DNA of 64,000 nucleotides from Bacteroidales bacterium (GCA_017553625.1 JAFZKP010000005.1:1-64000); one strand, 5' to 3'. Shown: positions 9,997 to 18,899, numbered from the stretch's first letter. A program made the numbers and translations. Notes: generated by a model not told the origin, from the sequence alone.

Positions 9997-10028
9997 GTCG
10001 CACGCAGATCTCGCAGAAAACGCAGAGT

Positions 10029-11945
10029 TCAGATTGCTAGTTCGCCCCATTTGTCGATGAGGTATTGCAAATCTTCTTTTTTCTTACCGTAATTCCAGTA
10101 GAAATCATCATCGACTTTGATTTCCGGATGAGCCGACGGATTTGCCATAACTTCATCTAAAACAGCGAGTTCCTTTTCCATTGCATCAATTTGTTCCTCG
10201 AGTTTTTTGATCTCTTTCTCGACACGGCGTTTCTCTCGTTCTTCAACTTTCTTGGCTTCGTAGTCGATTTTATTTTGAGAAACGACTGGCGTAGATTGCT
10301 GCTGGTTTTTTTGCTTTTTATTTAAATCATCGAGTTCCTTGAGGCGTTTTTCTTCAAGAAAATCATAAATATCGCCAATATATTCCTTGATATGCGGTTT
10401 CTTGAACTCGTAGACTTTCGTTGTAAGGCCTTGCAGGAAGTCACGGTCGTGAGAGACCACTATGAGTGTGCCGTCGAACTGGATAAGAGCCGATTTGAGA
10501 ATGTCTTTCGAGAGCATGTCGAGGTGGTTGGTAGGCTCGTCGAGGATGAGTAGATTCGTCGGGAAAAGCAGCATTTTCGCGAGCGACAGACGTGCTTTCT
10601 CGCCACCCGACAGCACTTTGACTTTCTTGTCTATTGTCTCGCCGCTGAACAGGAACGCGCCGAGAAGCGATTTCACCTTCACGCGCATGTCGCCAGTCGC
10701 CACATCGTCCAAAGTCTCAAAAACCGTTTTCTCTGGGTCAAGCATATCCTGTTGATTCTGAGCGTAATAGCCGATTTTTACCTCATGACCGAGTTTCACC
10801 TCGCCCGTATAGTCGAGCACGCCAGCGATAATCTTTGAAAGCGTCGATTTCCCTTCACCGTTACGACCGACGAAAGCGATTTTTTCGCCGCGTGGAATCA
10901 ACAGATTGATGTCGTTGAGGATGTTTTTCTCGCCATAAGACTTTGAGACGTGGCAGAGTTCGAGTGTGACCTTACCGGAATGAGGGGCTGGCGGGAACTT
11001 GAAATGCATCACCGACTTGTCGCGGTCGTCGATTTCGACGATGTCCATTTTTTCAAGCTGTTTCACACGCGACTGCACCTGTTTCGCCTTGGTGGCTTTA
11101 TAGCGGAAGCGTTCAATGAACGCCTCTATCTCTTTGATTTCCCTCTGCTGGTTATCGAATGCAGCCTTTTGTAAATCAATGCGTTCCTCGCGACGCTCCA
11201 CGAATTCGGTGTAGGCGCATTTGTAATCATAAATCTTTCCCCCGGAAATCTCGATTGTACGAATTGTGATATGGTCGAGGAATGCGCGGTCGTGCGACAC
11301 CATGAAGATGGCACCGTAATAGTTTTTCAGATAGCCTTCAAGCCATTGTATTGATTCGATGTCGAGGTGGTTTGTAGGCTCGTCGAGAAGCAGCAGCTTC
11401 GGTTTTCGAAGGAGAATCTTTGCCAATTCCACGCGCATCTGCCATCCGTTGCTGAATTCGTTCATCGCACGGTACATATCTTCATGATCGAAGCCGAGAC
11501 CCACGAGAATCTGTTCCGCCTCGCCTTCGATGGAATGACCACCGATGAGCGTTAGACGTTCGTTGAGAGAACTCATCTTCTCGCAAAGCTTCTGATAGCT
11601 GTCGCTTTCATAATCAGTGCGTTGCGCGAGTTCGTCTTGCAGATGCGCAAGTTTTTTCTCAATAAGATGATACTCTTCAAAAGCCGTCATCGTTTCTTCA
11701 AGAACGGTTTTTTCGGAATGAATATTCTTTTCTTGTGGCAAGTAGCCTATTGTCACATCGTCGGACATCACAACGTTGCCATGCGATGGCTGTTCGAGAC
11801 CAGCTATGATACGGATTAGAGTTGTTTTCCCGGCACCGTTTTTTCCAACGAGACCGATGCGGTCCTTCTCACGAATCAAAAAATTGATGTCGGTGAAAAG
11901 ATCCTGACCAGTAAAATGTATGCTGAGATTCTGTATTGAAATCAT
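10029..11945 (-). CDS. ABC-F family ATPase
   Basis: ABC-F proteins have two ABC ATPase domains on one chain, lack membrane segments, and act on the ribosome (translation factors or antibiotic-target protectors). Walker A motifs are GKNGAGKT (near residue 36) and GRNGEGKS (near residue 361). The signature motifs are FSNGWQMRVELAK and LSGGEKARLSLAK, and each half has the LLLLDEPTNHLD or LLILDEPTNHLD Walker B. The interdomain P-site tRNA-interaction motif region is charged and helical (residues 245-310), and a C-terminal Lys/Glu coiled coil spans about 560-620. This resembles the Uup/YheS type rather than a dedicated resistance protein, but that is inference. Its start overlaps the nuclease stop by 4 nt. 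Confidence 0.93.
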   Translation of the reverse strand: MISIQNLSIHFTGQDLFTDINFLIREKDRIGLVGKNGAGKTTLIRIIAGLEQPSHGNVVMSDDVTIGYLPQEKNIHSEKTVLEETMTAFEEYHLIEKKLAHLQDELAQRTDYESDSYQKLCEKMSSLNERLTLIGGHSIEGEAEQILVGLGFDHEDMYRAMNEFSNGWQMRVELAKILLRKPKLLLLDEPTNHLDIESIQWLEGYLKNYYGAIFMVSHDRAFLDHITIRTIEISGGKIYDYKCAYTEFVERREERIDLQKAAFDNQQREIKEIEAFIERFRYKATKAKQVQSRVKQLEKMDIVEIDDRDKSVMHFKFPPAPHSGKVTLELCHVSKSYGEKNILNDINLLIPRGEKIAFVGRNGEGKSTLSKIIAGVLDYTGEVKLGHEVKIGYYAQNQQDMLDPEKTVFETLDDVATGDMRVKVKSLLGAFLFSGETIDKKVKVLSGGEKARLSLAKMLLFPTNLLILDEPTNHLDMLSKDILKSALIQFDGTLIVVSHDRDFLQGLTTKVYEFKKPHIKEYIGDIYDFLEEKRLKELDDLNKKQKNQQQSTPVVSQNKIDYEAKKVEEREKRRVEKEIKKLEEQIDAMEKELAVLDEVMANPSAHPEIKVDDDFYWNYGKKKEDLQYLIDKWGELAI

Positions 11946-12997
11946 TGCACAACAACTTTTTTAAGTACCGAGGAGCCGCTTTCTGAAATGATATTCATGA
12001 AATAGATTCCGCTGTTAAAACCTCTAACATCAATAGAGCTTTGGTTATCAGTATTTTGCAAATCAGCAGTCAAAACGAGCTGACCCATAGCGTTATACAT
12101 GTAAACGGCGTTGAGGTTCTCGCCATTGATATTTATCGTAGATGTTGCCGGGTTTGGCCACACGTTGACAAGTATCGTTGTAAGATATTGGTCTTCAACG
12201 CCATCCCAGGTCGGGTCCCAAATCATAGGGGCAAAATCAGGATAGTCGACAAAAGGATTGCGGTTACGCTGGATATTATAAACAGCGTTGTTTCGGTTGA
12301 TTTCCTTGTCATCCACAGGGTCTTCCTCATGCCAGCGAAGAAGCATCGTCATTGCCCAATCTTTAATAAGTGATTTGTTTGTCATGTCGGAAGTGGTCCA
12401 GCCACTGTCTTCCTGATAGTAGCGAACACAGACATACATGAGAGCGCGGGCGATGTCGCCTTTGTATTCGTCGATAGGCTCGAACACGGTGCCGTTATAA
12501 CCGCTTACAATATTAGAGCCAAGCTTGCCGCCATTCTGCGATGTCCAAGAAGCGTTTCCGACTTCACCGAAAGCATAGTTTCCGCGTCGGTTATTGACAT
12601 AGCCATCGGTAGGATACACATGATGCAGGTCTGTTTTATGTTTGCTGTCATCGTTAGTCCAGGACTGCGCCCAAAGGTGTTCACGGTTGTAGCAGTCGCC
12701 CTCGCCGTTGTAGTTGCCGCACTGGTCTGTGTTAAAAGTAAACTGATAAGGCGGTGTGCCATTAGGAATATCAGAATATATATCCCACACTTTGCCGTTC
12801 GGCTTTTTATCCGTCTGCTGATAAGCGCTCCACAAGCCGCTGTACGAAGTGTGATTATCTGTTTTTATTATGTTATGCAGTGCGGTTTTGAGGGCGTTTC
12901 CTGTGAGGCCTTCTGTGCCGTTATAATATCCTTGAGGCTGTGCGCTGAGGGCTACAGCAGCGAATAGCAGAGTTATTAACAGATATAACTTTTTCAT
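11942..12997 (-). CDS. secreted endonuclease I family nuclease with T9SS sorting domain
   Basis: Endonuclease I-family enzymes cut DNA (some RNA) non-specifically with a His/metal site. The signal peptide is MKKLYLLITLLFAAVALSA. The nuclease core contains CYNREHLWAQSW, DLHHVYPTDGYVNNRRGNY and, later, RALMYVCVRYY and NPFVDYP. Residues from about 270 form a T9SS type A C-terminal sorting domain (WPNPATSTININ, MGQLVLTADL, GIYFMNI, LKKVVVQ). It is therefore likely exported to the cell surface or medium, for nutrient or eDNA use. The stop overlaps the ABC-F start, an odd partnership for a secreted enzyme. Confidence 0.92.
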   Translation of the reverse strand: MKKLYLLITLLFAAVALSAQPQGYYNGTEGLTGNALKTALHNIIKTDNHTSYSGLWSAYQQTDKKPNGKVWDIYSDIPNGTPPYQFTFNTDQCGNYNGEGDCYNREHLWAQSWTNDDSKHKTDLHHVYPTDGYVNNRRGNYAFGEVGNASWTSQNGGKLGSNIVSGYNGTVFEPIDEYKGDIARALMYVCVRYYQEDSGWTTSDMTNKSLIKDWAMTMLLRWHEEDPVDDKEINRNNAVYNIQRNRNPFVDYPDFAPMIWDPTWDGVEDQYLTTILVNVWPNPATSTININGENLNAVYMYNAMGQLVLTADLQNTDNQSSIDVRGFNSGIYFMNIISESGSSVLKKVVVQ

Positions 12998-13040
12998 ATT
13001 CAGAGGTTTAAAAGATTTTTTATTATATTGTTTTAGATTA

Positions 13041-13048
13041 CAAAGATA
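13041..13048 (-). promoter_or_regulatory. -7 box of the nuclease/ABC-F operon
   Basis: TATCTTTG on the minus strand, 43 nt before the nuclease ATG. It is the only box upstream of both genes. Confidence 0.5.
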
Positions 13049-13094
13049 CAGTTTTTGATAATAGATATTAGATAAAAGATAAAAGAATTTAGTG

Positions 13095-13502
13095 TCAAGT
13101 TGTTACAGATTGCAGCTCTTTTCCCAACGAATGAAGCGCATTGACTATTTTATCCTGCTGTTTTTTCATCGGATGACTTCTGCCACAGATGTAATGTCCC
13201 AACTGCCTCTCGTTAATACCAGTAAGCCTTGACAAAGCAGCTCTTGTGATGATTTTGTCATAGCAATACAAAATGCTTTGAATATTCATTTTATATTCAA
13301 AAACATATTGATTATCAAATACTTTAGAATATGTTCTTTTATCTTCTTTTGCACATTCGATATAAAAATCCACACTTTCTTGAACATATTTTACAAAACC
13401 AGAAAAACTACCACTGTATGCAACCACCCACCCTGGCAGTAAGTTGCAACTTGCACTGAATCCATTTTCAGTTTTCGATGTTGAAATAATAACCTTTTCC
13501 AT
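13095..13502 (-). CDS. hicB: HicB-like antitoxin with C-terminal XRE-type helix-turn-helix
   Basis: HicB antitoxins pair a partial RNase-H-like fold with a DNA-binding domain and neutralise HicA mRNA interferases. Here an N-terminal half with GFSASCNLLPGWVVAYSGSF and repeated beta/alpha elements precedes a C-terminal HTH (ITRAALSRLTGINERQLGHYI, about residues 84-105). The conserved small extension is MKKQQDKIVNALHSLGKELQ. The 135-residue frame is intact. Upstream, separated by 9 nt, lies only a 31-codon remnant of hicA, so the antitoxin is apparently orphaned. The promoter and a candidate operator lie upstream of the remnant, consistent with autoregulation. Confidence 0.75.
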   Translation of the reverse strand: MEKVIISTSKTENGFSASCNLLPGWVVAYSGSFSGFVKYVQESVDFYIECAKEDKRTYSKVFDNQYVFEYKMNIQSILYCYDKIITRAALSRLTGINERQLGHYICGRSHPMKKQQDKIVNALHSLGKELQSVTT

Positions 13503-13511
13503 ACTAAAACT

Positions 13512-13607
13512 CTATTCCTGACTGATTTTCAAAAAAAGATGCCTGTCAATGTACCAACCTTTTTCTATCAGCTTTTTAATAATCAAACTAACTTTTATTA
13601 CTTTCAT
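13512..13607 (-). pseudogene. hicA: truncated hicA toxin remnant (31 codons)
   Basis: An ATG at 13607 opens a frame encoding MKVIKVSLIIKKLIEKGWYI and then DRHLFLKISQE before a stop. The first 22 residues look like the HicA N-terminus (KVxxxIKxLxxxGWY). The segment bearing the catalytic GSHxxF histidine, and the rest of the roughly 60-residue toxin, are absent. Only 9 nt separate the stop from hicB, so the missing part was deleted rather than frameshifted. Residues after Asp21 may be read-through of the deletion junction. It could alternatively be a genuine leader peptide, but the HicA similarity and position argue for a relic. Confidence 0.65.
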
Positions 13608-13629
13608 AAATTCTGTTTTTAATTCTCTG

Positions 13630-13660
13630 CAAAAATAGTAATAATACTATTACATGTCAA
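13630..13660 (-). promoter_or_regulatory. hicAB promoter with candidate operator
   Basis: On the minus strand a -33 TTG (in 13656-13660) is followed by a 20-nt spacer and the -7 box TATTTTTG (13630-13637). The inverted repeat AATAGTA-N4-TACTATT (13634-13651) covers the -7 box and spacer. That is where a HicB-type HTH repressor would be expected to bind. Confidence 0.6.
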
Positions 13661-13902
13661 GAGTTTTCATGAAAAATATTTTTTCGGCAAAATTACGACA
13701 GGTGATTCGAATTAGTCGTACGAAAAACGACTAAGTTTTTGACGGTTTTATAAATTATTGGTTATTAGTATATTACATCCAAACAACAGGCAATTTTTAG
13801 GTTCTTCAAATGTTAATAAATTTTAACATTTCGATATAAATTGTTTATTATCAATGTATTGTAATACAATTGGTTTAAATATTGGAAATTTTTACAACCA
13901 AA

Positions 13903-13932
13903 AAGGCAACCCTCAAAAATGAAGATTGCCTT
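13903..13932 (-). terminator. terminator after the repeat-protein/small-anchor operon
   Basis: On the minus strand AAGGCAA and TTGCCTT pair across a 16-nt loop and are followed by a short run of T (TTTTTGG), starting 20 nt after the stop at 13952. The short stem and T-run make it a moderate terminator. Confidence 0.5.
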
Positions 13933-13951
13933 GAAAGTTGCTTGTTGCAAT

Positions 13952-14209
13952 TTATTTTTTGCGCTTCCGCGCTACTGCATATCCTGCGCCGAGGGCGGTG
14001 AGGATTAGGAGACCACTGCCAAGAGGAGCTCCTTCCTGGTCATGGTTTGTGAAGTGATATGTTGGCATACTGACATCCGAGTAAACAGAATAAGTTCTGT
14101 CTGTAATATCCTCGTTATAATTGAAGAAACCGTCGACTTTGCAGCCTTGGGCGCTTGCACCCAAAGTCATCATAAAAACAAATGCTATCGCTAATAATAT
14201 ATTTTTCAT
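13952..14209 (-). CDS. small secreted protein with C-terminal PLGSG/TM/basic anchor signal
   Basis: The 85-residue product starts with a signal peptide (MKNILLAIAFVFMMTLGASA). About 40 polar residues follow, and it ends with PLGSGLLILTALGAGYA plus the basic tail VARKRKK. This Pro-Leu-Gly-Ser-Gly, hydrophobic helix, basic-tail order resembles tripartite C-terminal sorting signals (LPXTG or PEP-CTERM style). I do not know a characterised processing enzyme for it. The mature segment would be very short and aromatic. The gene lies 18 nt downstream of the 1530-residue T9SS protein, so it is probably cotranscribed. Function is unknown. Confidence 0.7.
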   Translation of the reverse strand: MKNILLAIAFVFMMTLGASAQGCKVDGFFNYNEDITDRTYSVYSDVSMPTYHFTNHDQEGAPLGSGLLILTALGAGYAVARKRKK

Positions 14210-14227
14210 TTTTCGTTCCTCCTATTT

Positions 14228-17200
14228 TTATCTGACAACAATCTTCTGAACCTTCTCATTTAATCTGAAAATGTAAACGCCTGTTTGTAATGGTTTGTTG
14301 ATGGTTTGCACACCGTTGATGCGCTGGTTAATAACCATACGGCCCATTACGTCGAACACCTGAAGCTCGCCTTCGCCGCTCACAACTATATCGTTGCCAC
14401 TTTGATATGCGAAGATGTCGATGTTTGAATCGTTATTAGAACTGAACTCCAGTTTAAACCTGTTCTCACGATCGGTTGAAGTGCCGATGAATGAGTATGT
14501 ATCGTTTACGCTCAGGTCGATTATCGCATTGTCAATCATATCGACGAGACTGACACCTGTCATATTTTCGCCGCTGAAGCTGAGGGTGTAACGACCGGTT
14601 TCTTCAGCTTTGAAATTCAGTGGCAATTCGCCAATTCTGTATGAGAAGGCGATAGCATAGTCTTTCCCGTTTTGCGTAATGTATAGTTTCGTGCTATTGT
14701 CCCTGATTTGGAATTTCGGCAGGGTGTGATCTTCATCGAAGCTTACGATGGCGCGGTCGATGACATTGCCTTTATTGCCAGTGAGGTTGATAACAATGTT
14801 GTTTCCGTTTCTCTCACCTCTTTTTGAGCCACTTGGAATGAATGTTACGTTTTCTCCTTCCTCGGTTGCCTGCACGAAGACTCCTTCCATAGGGGCGATA
14901 TTGCTGTTATCTGCAACTATCAAATTAGTGCGATCATCGTTCATTATGTAGAAAGGTTTCTCACCAATTGTTGCAGTCACGCTGAACGGGTTGCCGATGA
15001 GGTTCCAACCCCACATTCTTTCATCTGGATTATCCTCACTGTAACTTAAACTAACAATGCCATCACCGCTGTATGGCGTTCCTACAAAGTTAAGCATGAC
15101 ATCAGCGCTATTGGCGTAGAGATAGCCTCTGCCAGGTTCAAGGTCGAAATGGTTGTGGTTAATGAAACCTGAATTCGGTTCTTTCCAATTTTCCCACTCA
15201 AGATAATCACCTTCATCATTTTGAGCTGGATTTTGGTTGAAACGGAAGATGTCGTAGCTATTATCTGTCATATTTATGACACTTGAAGGGCTTACCGTTC
15301 CGATAGGCGATGAGATGAGATACCAACCGTCTTGTGCTTCTGGAGTAGTGCCACCAATGCTTAATTTGTAAGAAGGAGTTATTGTAATAGAACGACCGGC
15401 ATCCGGATAGTCCTCATGATAAACGCTGAGCGAAGTGGCTTCACCCATGGTAGCCGCAGGAATGGTTATCTTGAAGTTCTCGTTCGCTACGGAAGTCATG
15501 TCAAAAGATGTATTAGTTTTGGAATTAGTTGCAACCACCAAGTGTTTGCTGGCGTCAGTTTCACCCCAATAGCCTCTCAGCACCACATCGCCGTTATCCA
15601 ACTGCACAGCCGACAGGTTGCCGATAAGGGTGGAGAATGCTAAGTTATCGAGGTAGTTACCTGCAGACATTTTGTTAGCATCCGCATCGATACTGGTAGA
15701 GATAAACGCGAAACGGGTAACGGTTTGTCCTTCAGGAATAAGATAGATTCCGCGTACCTGATGCCATGCATTATTATCCGGTGCCGTATTTTTATTTAAC
15801 GAGAGTTTCGATAGATTATCTCCACCCTTGGCATATGTTCCGCTATACCCACTCGGATTATAGGTAGCTTTAGAAGCTGTAGTAATCTTGGAATCCACCG
15901 CCTCATTGATACCTGTAGCCGCTACGATGTTTGCGCCACTGTACTCGGGCGAGCCCACTTCCACTTGCATGGATTGTACATCTGGTCCCCAGCCGGTTCT
16001 CGCGGCATGAAGTAATGACCAGCGGATAACATCGTGCGAATGCGTGGTCAAATCCTGCCACAGCACGGCACAATTCTGAGAGTTCATCTCCACACAGCCG
16101 CCATAACTGGAGATATTGTCGTTATAGACGTAATGCATGTACTCAAACAACCCCCTATCTAAAGTTTTGGTTTCCGTACTATTCCAACCGCCATTTACGC
16201 CATTCGGGTATGATGTCTCGATAATATTATCATTGCCAACAGATGAAGCTGCGTAATAAGACGTATAGTCCGTTCCACTATATCGGTATGACATCCACGG
16301 ACGTACACCGAAAGAACCGTTTCTGATTTGTGTCGGTACATAGTCACTCTCCAAATCTATCGTGGCTGCGCCTTCTTGCGGTGTAACCGATGCTGCAAAA
16401 CGTTCAGGTACTACATGGGTTTCACGCATACCCCAACCTGCACCGAGTGTCGCCAGAAGTTCTGCTCTACTCATGCTGCTTGCATCTGTTCCGTCCGAAG
16501 GACCAGCTGTGGAGTGATAACAATTCGTGATGGTTTTCGTACCTCTATCCGGTATCAACAAGATAGTATTACCACTGCATTCACCGGAAAAGAGACAGTT
16601 GATGATGGTATGGTGACCGTCTCCATCGCCCCAACCATAGATGACACCGGTTGTGTTGGTCGCTCCATCCAGCGAGCCGGAGAACAAGCAATCCTGAATG
16701 GTGGTGTTGGAATTCTTTCCGTGTCCCAAGATACCACCATGATGCGTGCACCCATCACTGCCATAGACTTCTGCTGCCACTTCACAACCCTGAATGAGGT
16801 TGGTTCCGTTGGCAAAGCCCACCAATCCTGCACAGTGCGTTTTTCCGGTCAAAAAGCCATCCGTCTTGACGTACTGAATCGTAGCATCTTGGATATACCG
16901 GAACGGCGCTGTTCCTTGGTTGTTGACATCCTTTATATTGAGATGAAGCACATGTCCGTCGCCGTCAAAGATTCCGCCGAAAGCACATACGTCCGTACCA
17001 ACCATAGAAGTAATCGCGATGTCGGCAGTCAGTCGGAAGTACTTGCCACTATGGGGCTCATCACAATACGTCACGTTGAAAGCCAACTTGTTCCAATCGG
17101 CAGTAGAAGTAATCAGATAAGGAGCCTCAGCTGTTCCGCTGCCGGTAAAGGTTTGCTTTTGTATAATGGGCACGACCTTTCCTCCGCTGATTTGCCAGCC

Positions 17201-18820
17201 ACTACCGAGAGCCGTCAACAGCTGTTCATTGCTCATGCTGCTGCCATCAGTTCCTTGTGCATCGCCCAAGGTCTGCTTGTAGTAAGCATTGGAGTAACTC
17301 GCATTACTATTATTGTAACGAGCGAATGTCTTACAGCTATTTGTGTTACTGATACTTATGCTTGCCGGAGCAAAAAGACAATTGGTAAAATAGGCATAGC
17401 CACTGCCTGTCCAACCTGCGAATCCGCCCCAACTATGGGTGAGAGTACTAATGAATGAGCCGTCAAAGAGACAATTGGTAAAGTAAGATGTTTGATTGTT
17501 GTTAGCTATAAATCCGCCGTGAGTGCCGTCTCCATCCCTGCTACTATTGATAGTCAGCGAGGAATGACAACTTTGGAAATAATTGGTGCCTTTGGCGTGA
17601 CCCACCATACCCGCAAACTGATTTGAGGTGTAAATGGTACCTGCCACGTGCAGACGTTTGAAAGTGGCACTATTGATATAACGGAACGGAGCGCAATAGC
17701 CCTCACTGACTGGGCTGCCAGAAGTGCCTTTGTCGAAGGTTAAGGTGTGTCCGTCACCATTGAATGTTCCGCTGAAACGGCGGGAGTCTGTTCCGACCAT
17801 CTCACTGACGGTGATGTCGGCGGTCAGTTTGAAATAACATTCGTTAAAATCAATACCACTGTTCACGTAGGAAGCAAACGCATTCCAATCCGTAGTGTTG
17901 GTAATCAGGTATGGGGCATTGACTGTACCGCTTCCTGTAAGACTCAGCGAAAGCGGATGGATGATAGGTATGACTTTACCTCCGCTGATTTCCCACATGC
18001 CACCGAGAGCCGCCAACAAATCGGCATTGCTCATGCTGCCGGCATTTGTTCCTTGTGCATCGCCCAAAGTCTGCTTGTAGTAACTGTTGGAAATAGATAC
18101 ATCATTTGTGTTTCGTGAACGGGAAAATGTCTTGGAGCCGCTTGTATTACTGAAGCTAATATTTGATGGAGCAAAGAGACAATTGGTGAAATAAGCCTTA
18201 GAACTCTGATTTCCTTCGGTCCATCCGATAAAGCCGCCGCAATTGGTGGTTAGTGTACTAATGAATTCGCCGTCAAAGAGGCAGTTGGTAAAGTAAGATT
18301 TTGCGCCATTGTTGTTGTTAGCAATAAAACCGCCGTGGGTGCCATCCCCATCCCTGCTACTATTGATAGTCAGCGAACATTGACAACTTTGGAAGTAATT
18401 GTTTCCCTTGGCATGACCCACCATGCCCGCATTTTGGTTGGATGTGTAAATTGTACCTGCCACATGCAGACGTTTGAAGGTAGCTCCGTTGATGTAACGG
18501 AACGGGCCGCATTTAGCCTCGCTAAAATGGGTGTCGGCTGTGCCTTTGTTGAAGGTTAAGGTGTGACCATCGCCATCGAATGTTCCGCTGAAACGGTTGG
18601 CATCCGTTCCGACCATCTCACTAACGGTGATGTTGGCAGTAAGTTTAAAAATTTTGCTGCTGTAGGAGTTACCAGCATTGACATTGGTTGCCAAGGTGTT
18701 CCAATCAGAAGCACTGGCAATCTGGTACGGGTCGCTGCTTGAGCCGTCGCCCGACCAAGCCCACACATTTGTGGCGCAGGCTAAAGCCATAAAAAGGGTA
18801 AAAAGTTTGAATTGCTTCAT
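14228..18820 (-). CDS. giant secreted repeat protein (GLUG-like beta-helix repeats) with T9SS sorting domain
   Basis: The 1530-residue product opens with a signal peptide ending at NVWAWSGDG. Three tandem modules of about 260 residues follow (near 20-290, 293-553 and 556-812). Each begins GSGxxxxPYLIxxxxDWN, then the ADIxxxxMVGTDxxxFxGxFxGDGH block, then GLUG-like turns such as GGFIANNN and GGFIGWTEG. Together they suggest a right-handed beta-helix. Residues about 820-1120 look like a jellyroll or lectin-like domain (SSYGGCVEMNSQNCAVLWQD). The end is a T9SS sorting domain (LQVFDVMGRMVINQ, GVYIFRLNEKVQKIVVR). It is likely a surface adhesin or matrix protein. No catalytic residues are evident. 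Confidence 0.85.
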   Translation of the reverse strand: MKQFKLFTLFMALACATNVWAWSGDGSSSDPYQIASASDWNTLATNVNAGNSYSSKIFKLTANITVSEMVGTDANRFSGTFDGDGHTLTFNKGTADTHFSEAKCGPFRYINGATFKRLHVAGTIYTSNQNAGMVGHAKGNNYFQSCQCSLTINSSRDGDGTHGGFIANNNNGAKSYFTNCLFDGEFISTLTTNCGGFIGWTEGNQSSKAYFTNCLFAPSNISFSNTSGSKTFSRSRNTNDVSISNSYYKQTLGDAQGTNAGSMSNADLLAALGGMWEISGGKVIPIIHPLSLSLTGSGTVNAPYLITNTTDWNAFASYVNSGIDFNECYFKLTADITVSEMVGTDSRRFSGTFNGDGHTLTFDKGTSGSPVSEGYCAPFRYINSATFKRLHVAGTIYTSNQFAGMVGHAKGTNYFQSCHSSLTINSSRDGDGTHGGFIANNNQTSYFTNCLFDGSFISTLTHSWGGFAGWTGSGYAYFTNCLFAPASISISNTNSCKTFARYNNSNASYSNAYYKQTLGDAQGTDGSSMSNEQLLTALGSGWQISGGKVVPIIQKQTFTGSGTAEAPYLITSTADWNKLAFNVTYCDEPHSGKYFRLTADIAITSMVGTDVCAFGGIFDGDGHVLHLNIKDVNNQGTAPFRYIQDATIQYVKTDGFLTGKTHCAGLVGFANGTNLIQGCEVAAEVYGSDGCTHHGGILGHGKNSNTTIQDCLFSGSLDGATNTTGVIYGWGDGDGHHTIINCLFSGECSGNTILLIPDRGTKTITNCYHSTAGPSDGTDASSMSRAELLATLGAGWGMRETHVVPERFAASVTPQEGAATIDLESDYVPTQIRNGSFGVRPWMSYRYSGTDYTSYYAASSVGNDNIIETSYPNGVNGGWNSTETKTLDRGLFEYMHYVYNDNISSYGGCVEMNSQNCAVLWQDLTTHSHDVIRWSLLHAARTGWGPDVQSMQVEVGSPEYSGANIVAATGINEAVDSKITTASKATYNPSGYSGTYAKGGDNLSKLSLNKNTAPDNNAWHQVRGIYLIPEGQTVTRFAFISTSIDADANKMSAGNYLDNLAFSTLIGNLSAVQLDNGDVVLRGYWGETDASKHLVVATNSKTNTSFDMTSVANENFKITIPAATMGEATSLSVYHEDYPDAGRSITITPSYKLSIGGTTPEAQDGWYLISSPIGTVSPSSVINMTDNSYDIFRFNQNPAQNDEGDYLEWENWKEPNSGFINHNHFDLEPGRGYLYANSADVMLNFVGTPYSGDGIVSLSYSEDNPDERMWGWNLIGNPFSVTATIGEKPFYIMNDDRTNLIVADNSNIAPMEGVFVQATEEGENVTFIPSGSKRGERNGNNIVINLTGNKGNVIDRAIVSFDEDHTLPKFQIRDNSTKLYITQNGKDYAIAFSYRIGELPLNFKAEETGRYTLSFSGENMTGVSLVDMIDNAIIDLSVNDTYSFIGTSTDRENRFKLEFSSNNDSNIDIFAYQSGNDIVVSGEGELQVFDVMGRMVINQRINGVQTINKPLQTGVYIFRLNEKVQKIVVR
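16385..18760 (-). repeat. three tandem ~770-790-bp coding repeats
   Basis: Corresponding segments recur with high similarity at about 790- and 765-bp intervals. An example is the stretch around TTGCTCATGCTGC near 18025, 17233 and 16468. The repeats encode the GLUG-like modules of the large secreted protein. The first two are closer to each other than to the third. Boundaries are approximate. Confidence 0.75.
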
Positions 18821-18891
18821 TGTTAGTTAATTAGTTATCTATGCTAAGTAGTTATATGTTTGTTGATTTCAAACCATTGAAAATCAAGGCG

Positions 18892-18899
18892 CAAAAGTA
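18892..18899 (-). promoter_or_regulatory. -7 box of the repeat-protein operon
   Basis: TACTTTTG on the minus strand, 71 nt before the ATG at 18820. Confidence 0.45.

Larger units (their letters stand above)
13608..13951. other. gene-free AT-rich interval
   Basis: No protein-coding frame is supported here. Besides the hicAB promoter and the terminator at 13903-13932, it contains a perfect 8-bp stem hairpin at 13712-13734 (TTAGTCGT and ACGACTAA around a 7-nt loop). On the plus strand this is followed by GTTTTT, but no plus-strand gene lies upstream to be terminated. The rest, 13741-13900, is low-complexity AT-rich sequence. Confidence 0.5.

Noticed and set aside
13712-13734. Terminator on the plus strand
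   Set aside because: The hairpin and T-run are good, but no plus-strand gene lies upstream within several hundred bases, so it is left as a hairpin of unknown role.
16328-17458. 376-codon open frame on the plus strand
   Set aside because: It is antisense to the GLUG-type repeat protein and shows the same repeat structure in reverse; the minus-strand protein has a signal peptide and T9SS domain.
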